Positions 1 through 6,770 are shown, counted from the first letter of the stretch. The stretch is DNA of 8,497 nucleotides from Acidimicrobiia bacterium (GCA_009377735.1 WHTL01000165.1:1-8497); one strand, 5' to 3'. Notes: generated by a model from the letters alone, not told the origin. A program made the numbers and translations.

Positions 1-1037
1 CGACCGAAATAGCTGGTGGCGATTGGCTCGATGACCTCCCACTCCCGCATGTCGGTCAAATACCAATTGGAACGGAACACGTCGTCGAAGGTGGCACCGG
101 CAGACTCGAGGACCTTCTGCTGATTCTGCATCCCGACATGTGCCTGCTCCTCGATCGTCCCCGGTGCCGTCTGGCCATACATATCCGATGCCTCACCACC
201 AACGAAGATCTCAATGGCCCCTGTACCAGTGGTAGTGAGCAGCCGATCTCGGAGGTCGACCGTAGCGACACCGTCCCCGTGGTTGCCTGGGTTCACCCGG
301 GACCATCCGGTCAGCTCTACGTGACCGCCCTGTGCGGAAAGGTTGGAGACGATCACTCCGTTGACGACCGGGCTTTGCTCACCGTATCTCGCGAAGACCA
401 TCGCCTCGATGGCGGCCCACGATCTCGGGTCCCTGAAGTAGACGGTCAGTTTGGCGACGTCGCCTGCCCCCGCTCCGTGCTGTTCGAACTCAGCATCGAT
501 CTTCGACAGACATGATGCGAGCTCACGTTCAACAGAGTCGTACGGTTCAGGCTTTACGGCAGCCACACACAGCTTCTGGTCGCCCCGCACCGACACGGCC
601 TCCGGTGTCAACCCATCACTCGCGAAGCGCTGTAACGGATCGACATCGGTGTCTTCCGGAGCGATAGCCCAGCCCTCCAAGTCGACGACGGAGCCGAGAA
701 GGGTGCTGCCGGGACTCTCCAATGCGGTCGATGCAGGCAGTTGTCCGTCGAAAGCCTCATTCCAGATGGTGCTGGTCTCCGGAGTTCGATGTCCCCGACC
801 ACTGGTCATGTAGCGGCGGACCTTCGCTATCTGCGCACGGGGGCTGACCCTCCGTGCGAGACGGTGTAGGTAGTCGAGCGAGTCGCGTGACTGGGCATAG
901 AAGTCCCCGGTTGTTGCTCCAGGGTGGCGTCCCGTGGAGCTACCGAGGAAGACCAATCTGCTCCCAGGGTCGACTCGATATCCCAATGTGAAGATGAGGC
1001 CCCGGGGGACATCATCTCGGCTGAGTGGCTCAAGCAC
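1..1037 (-). CDS. Tandem triple RidA/YjgF-like domain protein, 3' end cut by window edge
   Basis: The frame is open from a GTG at 1037-1035 to the left edge: 345 complete codons and no stop seen. I read three consecutive Rid-like units. Domain 1 (about residues 25-127) has a strand RLVFLGSSTG, a helix AQSRDSLDYL and the closing P101-A-S-T. Domain 2 (about 147-248) has a helix around ELASCLSKIDAEF, then DVAKLTVYFRD and SPVVNGVIV. Domain 3 (from about 265) has IEIFVGGEAS, NQQKVLESAGATFDDVF and NWYLTDMREW, and is cut before its own active-site loop. Classical RidA is one domain of about 130 residues that forms a homotrimer with active sites between subunits. The Arg of the RidA 'PAR' motif is Ser103 in domain 1 and Val225 in domain 2. 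The GTG overlaps the stop of the preceding Rid gene by 8 nt, implying translational coupling. No clear Shine-Dalgarno is seen, and the frame has no other start nearby upstream. The function is unknown; imine or enamine chemistry, or ligand binding, is inference. Confidence 0.8.
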   Translation of the reverse strand, partial: MLEPLSRDDVPRGLIFTLGYRVDPGSRLVFLGSSTGRHPGATTGDFYAQSRDSLDYLHRLARRVSPRAQIAKVRRYMTSGRGHRTPETSTIWNEAFDGQLPASTALESPGSTLLGSVVDLEGWAIAPEDTDVDPLQRFASDGLTPEAVSVRGDQKLCVAAVKPEPYDSVERELASCLSKIDAEFEQHGAGAGDVAKLTVYFRDPRSWAAIEAMVFARYGEQSPVVNGVIVSNLSAQGGHVELTGWSRVNPGNHGDGVATVDLRDRLLTTTGTGAIEIFVGGEASDMYGQTAPGTIEEQAHVGMQNQQKVLESAGATFDDVFRSNWYLTDMREWEVIEPIATSYFG

Positions 1038-1479
1038 CGGATTCGTCCACCGGAACCACGGCCACCGCCTTCAGTTCCAAGATCAGCCGGGGGTCGGTTG
1101 CCAGACGCACCACCTCGACGGAGGTGCTCGCTGGGCGGTGGTCACCGAAAGCACGGCCCATCGCCCGATTCACGCCGTCTTGGTTTTTGGCTTGGTCGAC
1201 CATGTAGCGGGTCACTTCCACGATGCTCCCCAGGTCTCCGCCGGCGGCTTCGAGCACATCCCTCAGGTTGTTGAGGCACATCTCTGTCTGCTCCTCGGGA
1301 TCAAGGGGGATGTCGTCGAACTCCGACGCAACGTGGGGATGGGAGTGGTAGACGGGCGCCGCCGTGACCCCTGCCAGATACATGATCTGGCCACCGGTCA
1401 CTGTGATGCCCGGTGTGTAAGGCATGTTGAAGGCGGGGTCGTTTCCCTCCGTGTGCACGTACTCGAAAAGATCGCTCAT
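1030..1479 (-). CDS. RidA/YjgF/YER057c/UK114 family protein (Arg-less Rid subfamily)
   Basis: This is a 149-residue single-domain cytoplasmic Rid protein. The family features are the strand QIMYLAGVTA (31-40), the helix EMCLNNLRDVLEAAGGDLG (66-84), IVEVTRYMVD (86-95) and the C-terminal PASTSVEVVRLATDPRL (116-132) followed by LELKAVAVV. RidA itself hydrolyses reactive enamine/imine intermediates such as 2-aminoacrylate and needs an Arg in the motif PARxxVEV. Here that position is Ser118. The acidic residue usual near the C-terminus (Glu135) is kept. Loss of the Arg is typical of the Rid4-Rid7 groups, which often sit in catabolic operons and are not proven imine deaminases. There is a 17-residue insert, rich in His and acidic residues, between the first strands and the helix (about 43-60). 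The ATG has a strong AAGGAG 9 nt upstream (1489-1494). The gene lies 36 nt after livM and overlaps the next Rid gene, so it is almost certainly in the transporter operon. Confidence 0.9.
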   Translation of the reverse strand: MSDLFEYVHTEGNDPAFNMPYTPGITVTGGQIMYLAGVTAAPVYHSHPHVASEFDDIPLDPEEQTEMCLNNLRDVLEAAGGDLGSIVEVTRYMVDQAKNQDGVNRAMGRAFGDHRPASTSVEVVRLATDPRLILELKAVAVVPVDESGA

Positions 1480-1515
1480 GATCTGCTGCTCCTTGTTCGT
1501 CGTCTCATTCCGGCC

Positions 1516-2526
1516 CTAATCCCAATCGAGGAATGCCGGCAGCCTTCGCCGCTGACGGAGACTGCCGACGATCCCGAGTGGGAAGAAAACTAGGACGATG
1601 AGGAGGATCCCACCGGTAACCACGATATTGAGCTCCGACGAGCCGAACCGGGCGACGGATACCTCGTTCACGACGACGAGCAGGATGGCACCCACCACCG
1701 GGCCCGTGACGGTCCCCCTACCCCCGATGATGGCCATCAGCACCATTTGGGCGGCGATGGCGATGGTGAAGAAGACCGAGGGTCTGAGGTAGGTGAGGGA
1801 GTATCCCCAGATCGCACCGACCACGGCAGGGAAGGCGGCGCTCAGCGCAAAGGCGATGATTTTGTAGAGCCGGGTATTGATGCCGAGTACCTCCGCCTTG
1901 ACCTCGTCCTGGGCGAGCGCCCGGAGACCAAGGCCGAGCTTGGAGTGGGCGACCTTCCACGAGAGGGCCACCGATCCGAGGGCGGCGATGGCCATCGCCA
2001 CATAGAACGGCACCCTGACCCATTCCTGGGAGAACTGGGGGAGGGGGAGGCTGAGGCCATTGGCGCCCCCAACGTATTCCCAGTTGTCGAACACGAGCGC
2101 CGCCATGAGCAGCAAGGCGATCGTGGCGATGATGAAGGCAGGCCCCCGGGTGCGCAAAGTGATCAGACCAATCACGAGACCAACTGCGAGACCGACGACA
2201 CCGGCGATGGGTGCCGTGAGGAAAGGCGACCAGCCCTGATAGACCAGGAGCGCGCCCGCCACGTAGCCGCCGATCCCGAAGAAGACGTTGATGCCGAGGG
2301 AGATGTAGCCGGCGAAACCCCCGATCAGATTCCAACTCGTGGAGAGGGCCACCCACATGAGAGCAATTGTGGTTATCTGCATGACGTAGTTGAAGGCGCC
2401 GCCAACGACCGGACGTGAGAGCGGGAGGAGTGCGAGTGCCACCAGGACCACGGTGGCCGCGACGATGCGACTCCGCCGTCCGTTGGGTGTGCGGATCTTG
2501 GCCTGCGGTGTCTGGTTCTCCGCCAT
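1516..2526 (-). CDS. livM: Branched-chain amino acid-type ABC transporter permease LivM
   Basis: This is an inner-membrane permease of 336 residues that should pair with LivH to form the translocation pore of a HAAT-family importer. After a basic N-terminal tail (RTPNGRRSR, 12-20) come repeated hydrophobic segments. Family landmarks are GGFAGYISLGINVFFGIGGY (69-88), corresponding to the GQLSLGHAAFFGIGAY motif of LivM, and the cytoplasmic loop LRALAQDEVKAEVLGINTRL. That loop is the EAA-like motif that docks onto the ATPases. It is followed by GGRGTVTGPVVGA. The C-terminus is a short basic tail, RQRRRLPAFLDWD. The frame stays open far upstream into livH. I chose the ATG at 2526-2524 because it has AAGGAG 8 nt upstream (2535-2540) and overlaps the livH stop by one base (TGATG). 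Family length (about 300-360 residues) agrees. Confidence 0.95.
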   Translation of the reverse strand: MAENQTPQAKIRTPNGRRSRIVAATVVLVALALLPLSRPVVGGAFNYVMQITTIALMWVALSTSWNLIGGFAGYISLGINVFFGIGGYVAGALLVYQGWSPFLTAPIAGVVGLAVGLVIGLITLRTRGPAFIIATIALLLMAALVFDNWEYVGGANGLSLPLPQFSQEWVRVPFYVAMAIAALGSVALSWKVAHSKLGLGLRALAQDEVKAEVLGINTRLYKIIAFALSAAFPAVVGAIWGYSLTYLRPSVFFTIAIAAQMVLMAIIGGRGTVTGPVVGAILLVVVNEVSVARFGSSELNIVVTGGILLIVLVFFPLGIVGSLRQRRRLPAFLDWD

Positions 2527-3398
2527 CACACCGTCTCCTTCTCTCCGAACAGACCCTGGGGTCGGATCAGCAGGATGACGAACAGAGCGAGATAGAACGT
2601 CATCGGGGACCAGGTGGACCCGAGGAAGTTGCTGACGAAGGCGCTGAGCACCGCGAGGAGGAGTGAGCCCACCACCGCACCCTTCAGGCTGCCGAGCCCG
2701 CCGAGGACAATGAGGGAGAGGAGGAGTGCGATCCACTGCCAATGCTGGCCGGGGAAGAAGGTGAAGAGATAGCTGAGGAGGGATCCTGCCGCGCCGGCCA
2801 ACGCCATCCCGATCCCGAACGAGATAGTGGAAACCCGACGGACGTTGACCCCGACGATCTGCGCCGCTGTCCGATTCTGGGTGATTGCCTGGATGGCGTG
2901 ACCGGTCTTGGTCAGACCGAGGAACGCCCACAACCCGACCAGGAGCACCAGGCTGGCTAGGGCCCCGTAGAGCTGACCTTTGGGAACGAAGAGGTCGCCG
3001 ATGAGGAAGGAGTCAGTTGCATAACCGGGGTTGGTCGATCGGAAGATGCCGGTGAAGAAGTAGCCGAGGAGCCCCTCGATCACCAGGGCCAACCCAAAGG
3101 TCAAGAGGACGGTCATCTCGCTGTATCGGTCGTTGTCGTCTATCCGGGTGAAGAGCAGCCGATAGACGAAGACCCCGAAGAGGAACATCGAGGGCATGGT
3201 CACCACAAGGGAGACGAAGGGGTCTATCCCCAACTCGGTGAAGAGAAAGAAGGCAATGTATGCGGCGATAACCATGAAGACGCCGTGGGCGAGGTTGACG
3301 ATGCGCATCACGCCGAAAAGGAGGGTGAGGCCGGAGGCCATCAGTGCATAAACACCACCCAGAAGGAGACCGAGGATGAGGATTTGGACCAGGTTCAT
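2526..3398 (-). CDS. livH: Branched-chain amino acid-type ABC transporter permease LivH
   Basis: This is a 290-residue integral membrane permease, the partner of LivM. The N-terminus carries the LivH hallmark GGVYALMASGLTLLFGVMRI (14-33) followed directly by VNLAHG. The cytoplasmic coupling loop reads TKTGHAIQAITQNRTAAQIV, then GVNVRRVSTISFGIGMALAG, matching the LivH EAA-like region. Near the end is GGLGSLKGAVVGSLLL, the usual glycine-rich turn before the last membrane helices. About eight hydrophobic segments are visible. The ATG overlaps the livF stop by 4 nt (ATGA) and has GGAG 5 nt upstream (3404-3407). The stop shares one base with the livM start, so the two permeases are translationally coupled, which suits stoichiometric assembly of a heterodimer. 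Confidence 0.95.
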   Translation of the reverse strand: MNLVQILILGLLLGGVYALMASGLTLLFGVMRIVNLAHGVFMVIAAYIAFFLFTELGIDPFVSLVVTMPSMFLFGVFVYRLLFTRIDDNDRYSEMTVLLTFGLALVIEGLLGYFFTGIFRSTNPGYATDSFLIGDLFVPKGQLYGALASLVLLVGLWAFLGLTKTGHAIQAITQNRTAAQIVGVNVRRVSTISFGIGMALAGAAGSLLSYLFTFFPGQHWQWIALLLSLIVLGGLGSLKGAVVGSLLLAVLSAFVSNFLGSTWSPMTFYLALFVILLIRPQGLFGEKETV

Positions 3399-4120
3399 TC
3401 GATCTCCGGAGCCTTGCCCATGTACAGCTCCCCGATCCGCGGGTCAGCCAGGATCTCGTCGCTGGGACCCTCGAAACGGAGTTGGCCGAGGTCGAGGACG
3501 AAAGCCCAATCGGAGACGGCCAGACCACGCTCGACACTCTGCTCCACCAAGAGCACCGTGATCCCGAGTGAGCCGAGGTGGTTGATCGTCTCGAAAACCT
3601 GGTCGGCGGCCTGGGGAGCGAGACCGAGGCTCGGCTCGTCGATCATCATCAGCCGGGGCTTGATCATCAGCGCCCTTCCGAGGAGGAGCATCTGTTGTTG
3701 GCCACCGGATAGGGTTCCAGCCAGCTGCTTCGCCTTCTCGTCGAGGATGGGGAACATCGAGAACACCTCGCCGATCCGGTCCTCCACGACTCTCTTGTCG
3801 GATTCGAGGAAGGCCCCCATCGTCAGATTCTGCCGGACGGACATCTTCGGGAAAAGGCTGGGGTCCTGGGGCACGAAGCAGATACCCTTGGCCAACAACT
3901 CATCGGGGCGGAGCCCGCCCACCTCCTCCCCGTCGAGGGTCACCGTTCCCATTCTTGGTGTCAGGATCCCGGCAACCACCTTGAGGAGCGTCGACTTCCC
4001 CGCCCCGTTCGGTCCGATGATGCAATAGGAACGGTCGGCCTCAATCCCGAGGGAGAGCTCCTGGAGGATGTCGGGCCCGGATTGGTAACCAGCCGTGAGG
4101 TTTGACAGCTCTAGGAGCAC
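3395..4120 (-). CDS. livF: Branched-chain amino acid-type ABC transporter ATP-binding protein LivF
   Basis: This is a cytoplasmic ABC ATPase of 241 residues that powers the LivHM pore together with LivG. Motifs in order: the start LLELSNLTAGYQSG, typical of LivF; Walker A GPNGAGKS (36-43); Q-loop VPQ (Gln85); signature LSGGQ (137-141), followed by QQMLLLGRALM; Walker B LMMIDEP (157-163) with catalytic Glu162; then SLGLAP. After the last strand the sequence is LLVEQ, so Gln194 sits where many ABC proteins have the switch His. This is usual for LivF. The frame is open further upstream into livG, but I prefer the GTG at 4120-4118. It lies one base after the livG stop, has AAGG about 6 nt upstream, and gives the family N-terminus. 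The stop overlaps the livH start by 4 nt. Confidence 0.94.
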   Translation of the reverse strand: MLLELSNLTAGYQSGPDILQELSLGIEADRSYCIIGPNGAGKSTLLKVVAGILTPRMGTVTLDGEEVGGLRPDELLAKGICFVPQDPSLFPKMSVRQNLTMGAFLESDKRVVEDRIGEVFSMFPILDEKAKQLAGTLSGGQQQMLLLGRALMIKPRLMMIDEPSLGLAPQAADQVFETINHLGSLGITVLLVEQSVERGLAVSDWAFVLDLGQLRFEGPSDEILADPRIGELYMGKAPEIE

Positions 4121-4121
4121 G

Positions 4122-4856
4122 TCACACCTTCCCCAGGTATGCATCGAGGACGCGGGGGTCCTCTTGGACCGTGGCCGGGTCGGATTGCATGAGGACAGCA
4201 CCGTGGGCCATCACCACGACCGAGTCGCTCAGCTTCATCACCATGTCCATGTTGTGTTCGACGATGAGGAATGTCACCCCCGTGTTCCGCACCGTCCGGA
4301 TGCGATCGATTATCCGTTCCAACAGGGTCGGGTTGACTCCTCCGGCCGGCTCATCCAATAACACGAGCCGCGGCTCTGGCATCAGAGCCGCGGCGAACTC
4401 GAGAAGTTTCCTCTGTCCGTATGAGAGCTCCTGGGCCTCGGCGTCGGCAAGATGGTCGATACCGACGAACTCGAGCAGCTCCATCGCCCTCTCCGTCTCC
4501 TTGGATGCGATCTTCGAACCAAAGAGGCCCCAGATCCCCTGTGGTGGCGCTGCCGCCACCATGTTCTCCAGCACCGTCAGGTATGAGAGACCCCGGGTGA
4601 TCTGAAAGGTCCGGCTGACACCGCGGGCGGTGATCTTGTGGGGTCGGAGCCCCACGATCTCTTTACCTTCCAGTCGAATCGACCCCTCATCCGGTCGTAG
4701 GACCCCACTCGCCATGTTGAATGCGGTGGTCTTGCCGGCACCGTTTGGGCCGATGAGGGCGGTGATGGACCCTTCCTCGACCCCGAAGGTGGCGCCGTTG
4801 ACTGCCTTAAGACCGCCAAACGACTTGTGGAGTCCTTCGACCTCGAGAAGTGTCAC
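4122..4856 (-). CDS. livG: Branched-chain amino acid-type ABC transporter ATP-binding protein LivG
   Basis: This is the second cytoplasmic ATPase of the importer, 244 residues. It begins LLEVEGLHKSFGGLKAVNGA, the LivG opening. Walker A is GPNGAGKT (36-43). The Q-loop is RTFQ (Gln85). The region around 86-112 carries the longer LivG insert that separates it from LivF. The signature is LSYGQ (144-148), Walker B is LVLLDEP (164-170) with Glu169, the D-loop region is AGGVNP, and the switch His201 lies in IVEHNMDMVM. All catalytic residues are present. The start is GTG at 4856-4854. The codon before it in frame is TAG, so no longer start is possible. The Shine-Dalgarno is weak. The gap to the stop of the binding-protein gene is only 13 nt, so translation may depend on ribosomes arriving from upstream. 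Confidence 0.95.
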   Translation of the reverse strand: MTLLEVEGLHKSFGGLKAVNGATFGVEEGSITALIGPNGAGKTTAFNMASGVLRPDEGSIRLEGKEIVGLRPHKITARGVSRTFQITRGLSYLTVLENMVAAAPPQGIWGLFGSKIASKETERAMELLEFVGIDHLADAEAQELSYGQRKLLEFAAALMPEPRLVLLDEPAGGVNPTLLERIIDRIRTVRNTGVTFLIVEHNMDMVMKLSDSVVVMAHGAVLMQSDPATVQEDPRVLDAYLGKV

Positions 4857-4869
4857 CTAGCTGGACGAC

Positions 4870-6258
4870 TCACCACTCGGGCTTCGGCCATTGCAGATCG
4901 ACTGCCGTCGAGTACTCGTCGCCACGCGGATACACGAACCTGAGTTCACCGTCCTGCCACTGAAGCAACAAGACATCACGATCGGCGGTGAGACCGATGT
5001 CATCCCAGTAGTAATCACCCTGGGTGGTGCGTACGGGATCGTCGGCCGTGCGGGACGCCAGCCAGTCCCTGATCTCGGTGTTGTCCGTAGACCCAACGGC
5101 TTCGATCGCCTGCGCCATGGTCTGACACACCACGAAGGCCTGGCTGTGATCCTCGTTTGCTTCCGTGTCGAGACGTTCCTCGATCTCGCGGACGAAGTCC
5201 GCGTTGCCGAATGGCTCTCCAAGGAGCTCGCCTTCCCATTCGATCTCAGGATCGAAGGTGGACCAGACCATTATCCCGTTGGCAGCATCACCGAGCTGTT
5301 CCTGGAACTCTCGGTAGGTCCCCTGGCTGAAGAATGCTGCAGAGGGCTGATAGTCAACCGTCTGCATGGCTCGAACAATGTCGAGCTCGGCGGGCGGCAG
5401 TGTCAGGGCGAAGAGCATCTCGGCGCCGGAGTTCTTGACCCTGTTCGCCAGACCCACCCAGTCGGTGAACTCGGCGGGGAACTGCTCCTCGAAGACGAGT
5501 TCGATCCCGACCTCGTTGAGATAGCCCTCTCCGAAGTCGACGATGTCGTCCGATCCCGGGATCTCTAGTGTCCCGCCGACCAATCCCTGTGAGATGCTAT
5601 TTGTGAAGAAGTCGTCGAGGTAGATCACCGCCGCCGACTCCGGGAACTCGTCCTCAGGAATGACACCTTGGTCTCGGTAGTGGGCGAGGACGTCGACGGG
5701 TGTCTGGCCGATGTAGTTGATGGGCTTGAGGGTGAACCCGAAGTTGTACTCGAACCCACGGGAGTGGGATTGGAGAGAGCTGTCCGATGGCTCCGGGTAC
5801 ACCATCTGCGCCTGTTCGGCGATAGCCGACGATGGAAATGACAGGAGGGTCGAGAAGGTGCCGAGGAGGATGTCAGCGTCGTCGACGTTGATGAACCTCT
5901 CCGTTTGGGATGCGGTGGTCTCGGGGTCGGATTGGTTGTCGCTGACCAACAGCTCTGCCTCACGACCCAACAGACCGCCACCTTCGTTGATCAGATCCAC
6001 ACAAACCTGATAGGCCTCCTGATGGAGGGTACCGGGGATGGAGAAGCCACCGGTGAGGGGGAGTGAGGCCGCAAAGACGATGGGGTCGTCGGACCCCTCG
6101 TCTCCGGTGCTCTCCGACGTAGTGTCGCCGGAGGCGGTGGTAACGGTTGCGCCAGCGGTGGTATCGGAGCCGGTGATCCCCGGTCCTGCGGGCGTGCCCC
6201 CACAGGCCGCCAGCAGCAGCATGGTGACGACTGAGCAGATGACGAGTCTCTTGTTCAT
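4870..6258 (-). CDS. ABC transporter substrate-binding lipoprotein, LivK-like (Peripla_BP_6 type)
   Basis: This is the extracytoplasmic solute receptor of the Liv-type importer, 462 residues, first in the operon. Residues 1-19 are a lipoprotein signal: MNKR, a hydrophobic stretch, and lipobox LAAC with Cys19 as the lipid-anchored residue. Residues 20-58 form a low-complexity Thr/Ser/Gly/Asp linker, which would hold the receptor off the membrane. The binding domain starts near IVFAASLPLTGGFSIPG (60-76), the usual first strand of leucine/amide-binding proteins, and continues with KPINYIGQTPVDVL, AVIYLDDFFTN and a C-terminal strand GDYYWDDIGLTADRDVLLLQ. The start at 6258 was chosen because it has GGAGGAGG 8 nt upstream (6267-6274) and begins the signal peptide; the frame is open 24 codons further up, with no support. 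The ligand is unknown. The Peripla_BP_6 group binds amino acids, amides, urea and aromatic acids. Confidence 0.93.
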   Translation of the reverse strand: MNKRLVICSVVTMLLLAACGGTPAGPGITGSDTTAGATVTTASGDTTSESTGDEGSDDPIVFAASLPLTGGFSIPGTLHQEAYQVCVDLINEGGGLLGREAELLVSDNQSDPETTASQTERFINVDDADILLGTFSTLLSFPSSAIAEQAQMVYPEPSDSSLQSHSRGFEYNFGFTLKPINYIGQTPVDVLAHYRDQGVIPEDEFPESAAVIYLDDFFTNSISQGLVGGTLEIPGSDDIVDFGEGYLNEVGIELVFEEQFPAEFTDWVGLANRVKNSGAEMLFALTLPPAELDIVRAMQTVDYQPSAAFFSQGTYREFQEQLGDAANGIMVWSTFDPEIEWEGELLGEPFGNADFVREIEERLDTEANEDHSQAFVVCQTMAQAIEAVGSTDNTEIRDWLASRTADDPVRTTQGDYYWDDIGLTADRDVLLLQWQDGELRFVYPRGDEYSTAVDLQWPKPEW

Positions 6259-6266
6259 AGGGAGTA

Positions 6267-6323
6267 CCTCCTCCGATATTTTCGGGATGCTAACCCAGGC
6301 GGTTCGATTGTCGCAATCGATTG
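6267..6323 (-). promoter_or_regulatory. Putative promoter, operator and RBS of the transporter operon
   Basis: On the minus strand a TTGCGA (6316-6311) lies 18 nt before TAGCAT (6292-6287), each matching 4 of 6 bases of the sigma-70 hexamers. A strong GGAGGAGG ribosome site (6274-6267) follows. The -35 element sits inside symmetric sequence: TCGATTG (6304-6310), spacer TCG, CAATCGA (6314-6320). The perfect 10-bp palindrome CAATCGATTG (6314-6323) overlaps its right arm. A regulator bound here would block the -35. No regulator gene is present in the window, and the hexamers are only moderate matches. Confidence 0.4.
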
Positions 6324-6331
6324 TGAGCAAC

Positions 6332-6339
6332 GGTTAACC
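6332..6339. promoter_or_regulatory. GGTTAACC palindrome in the divergent intergenic region
   Basis: GGTTAACC is a perfect 8-bp palindrome, upstream of the operon's proposed -35 and within the region shared with the divergent small-protein gene. It could be a second operator half or chance; an 8-bp palindrome alone is weak evidence. Confidence 0.2.
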
Positions 6340-6392
6340 CGGTCTCCGTTCACTCCGATGGTGGCCCGCGAACCAGACTTGATCTGTCTCCG

Positions 6393-6423
6393 TATACCTT
6401 CTTGAGGTCCAACGAGAAAGGAG
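6393..6423 (+). promoter_or_regulatory. Possible -10 box and RBS of the small secreted-protein gene
   Basis: TATACC (6393-6398) resembles a -10 box, but there is no good -35 at the usual distance. A clear Shine-Dalgarno AAAGGAG (6417-6423) lies 10 nt before the ATG at 6434. The ribosome site is convincing; the promoter box is tentative. Confidence 0.35.
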
Positions 6424-6433
6424 AAGAGCGAAT

Positions 6434-6736
6434 ATGCGTCGTTCCCTTGTATTCATGATCTTGGCAATCGTGGTGGTGGCGACTGCCCTCCCGGCCCTGG
6501 CAAGTGGCGATAAGTTCACGTTCAATGATGTGGTCCTACCTGACGGACAGGTGGGAGAGATCGAAGCGGGAGTCAAGTTGCTGAAGAACAAACCGGACAA
6601 AGTCACCTGCTCCTACTTCACCGACGATTACGGGGAGAGCCTCGGCTACTACTTCGACTTCCACGAGCCGGCTCCCACCGATGCCGACGCCGTACTCGAC
6701 ATCTGTCTCGCCGAGTTCGACGAACGTCACACCTAG
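6434..6736 (+). CDS. Small secreted protein of unknown function
   Basis: This is a 100-residue protein I do not recognise. The N-terminus is a standard Sec signal peptide: MRRS, a hydrophobic core LVFMILAIVVVATALP, then ALA with probable cleavage after Ala23. The mature part (about 77 residues) is acidic and has exactly two cysteines (Cys59 and Cys91) that could form one disulfide after export. It also has aromatic patches (SYFTDDYGES, GYYFDFHEP). There is no lipobox and no further membrane segment, so it is probably released or loosely wall-associated. A good Shine-Dalgarno, a complete signal peptide and gene-like codon use argue that it is real. It is divergent from the substrate-binding lipoprotein gene, sharing a 175-bp upstream region, which may mean joint regulation. 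Its stop lies 34 nt from the convergent LVIVD gene, with no convincing hairpin terminator between them. Confidence 0.72.
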   Translation: MRRSLVFMILAIVVVATALPALASGDKFTFNDVVLPDGQVGEIEAGVKLLKNKPDKVTCSYFTDDYGESLGYYFDFHEPAPTDADAVLDICLAEFDERHT

Positions 6737-6770
6737 CCGGACTGACATCTAGCGATCCTGCCCCGTGGTC

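Noticed and set aside
20..58. Nothing resembling an att site, transposon end or CRISPR repeat near the left edge
   Set aside because: The left edge is ordinary coding sequence of Rid domain 3; no repeated or inverted sequence of note was seen.
827..1033. Minus-strand TTG-started frame of 68 codons just after the Rid stop
   Set aside because: It is a different frame from the GTG-started Rid fusion, which is open for more than 1000 bases with clear Rid motifs. The 68-residue product is Ser-rich with no recognisable pattern.
934..1593. Open plus-strand frame of 219 codons opposite the Rid genes and the livM end
   Set aside because: It lies antisense to two clear Rid-family genes and the livM C-terminus, its translation has no family character, and it has no ribosome site. 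Long antisense frames are common in GC-rich coding DNA.
1747..2418. Plus-strand frame of 223 codons opposite livM
   Set aside because: Its product is dominated by Glu, Gly, Asp and Arg, the expected complement of a membrane-protein gene read backwards. LivM is unmistakable on the other strand.
2527..2931. 135-codon N-terminal extension of LivM into livH
   Set aside because: The extension lies wholly inside livH, is Arg/Pro-rich without membrane segments, and the internal ATG at 2526 has an ideal ribosome site and the family N-terminus.
4121..4201. 27-codon N-terminal extension of LivF into livG
   Set aside because: It overlaps the end of livG and adds residues absent from the LivF family. 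GTG 4120 gives the expected start.
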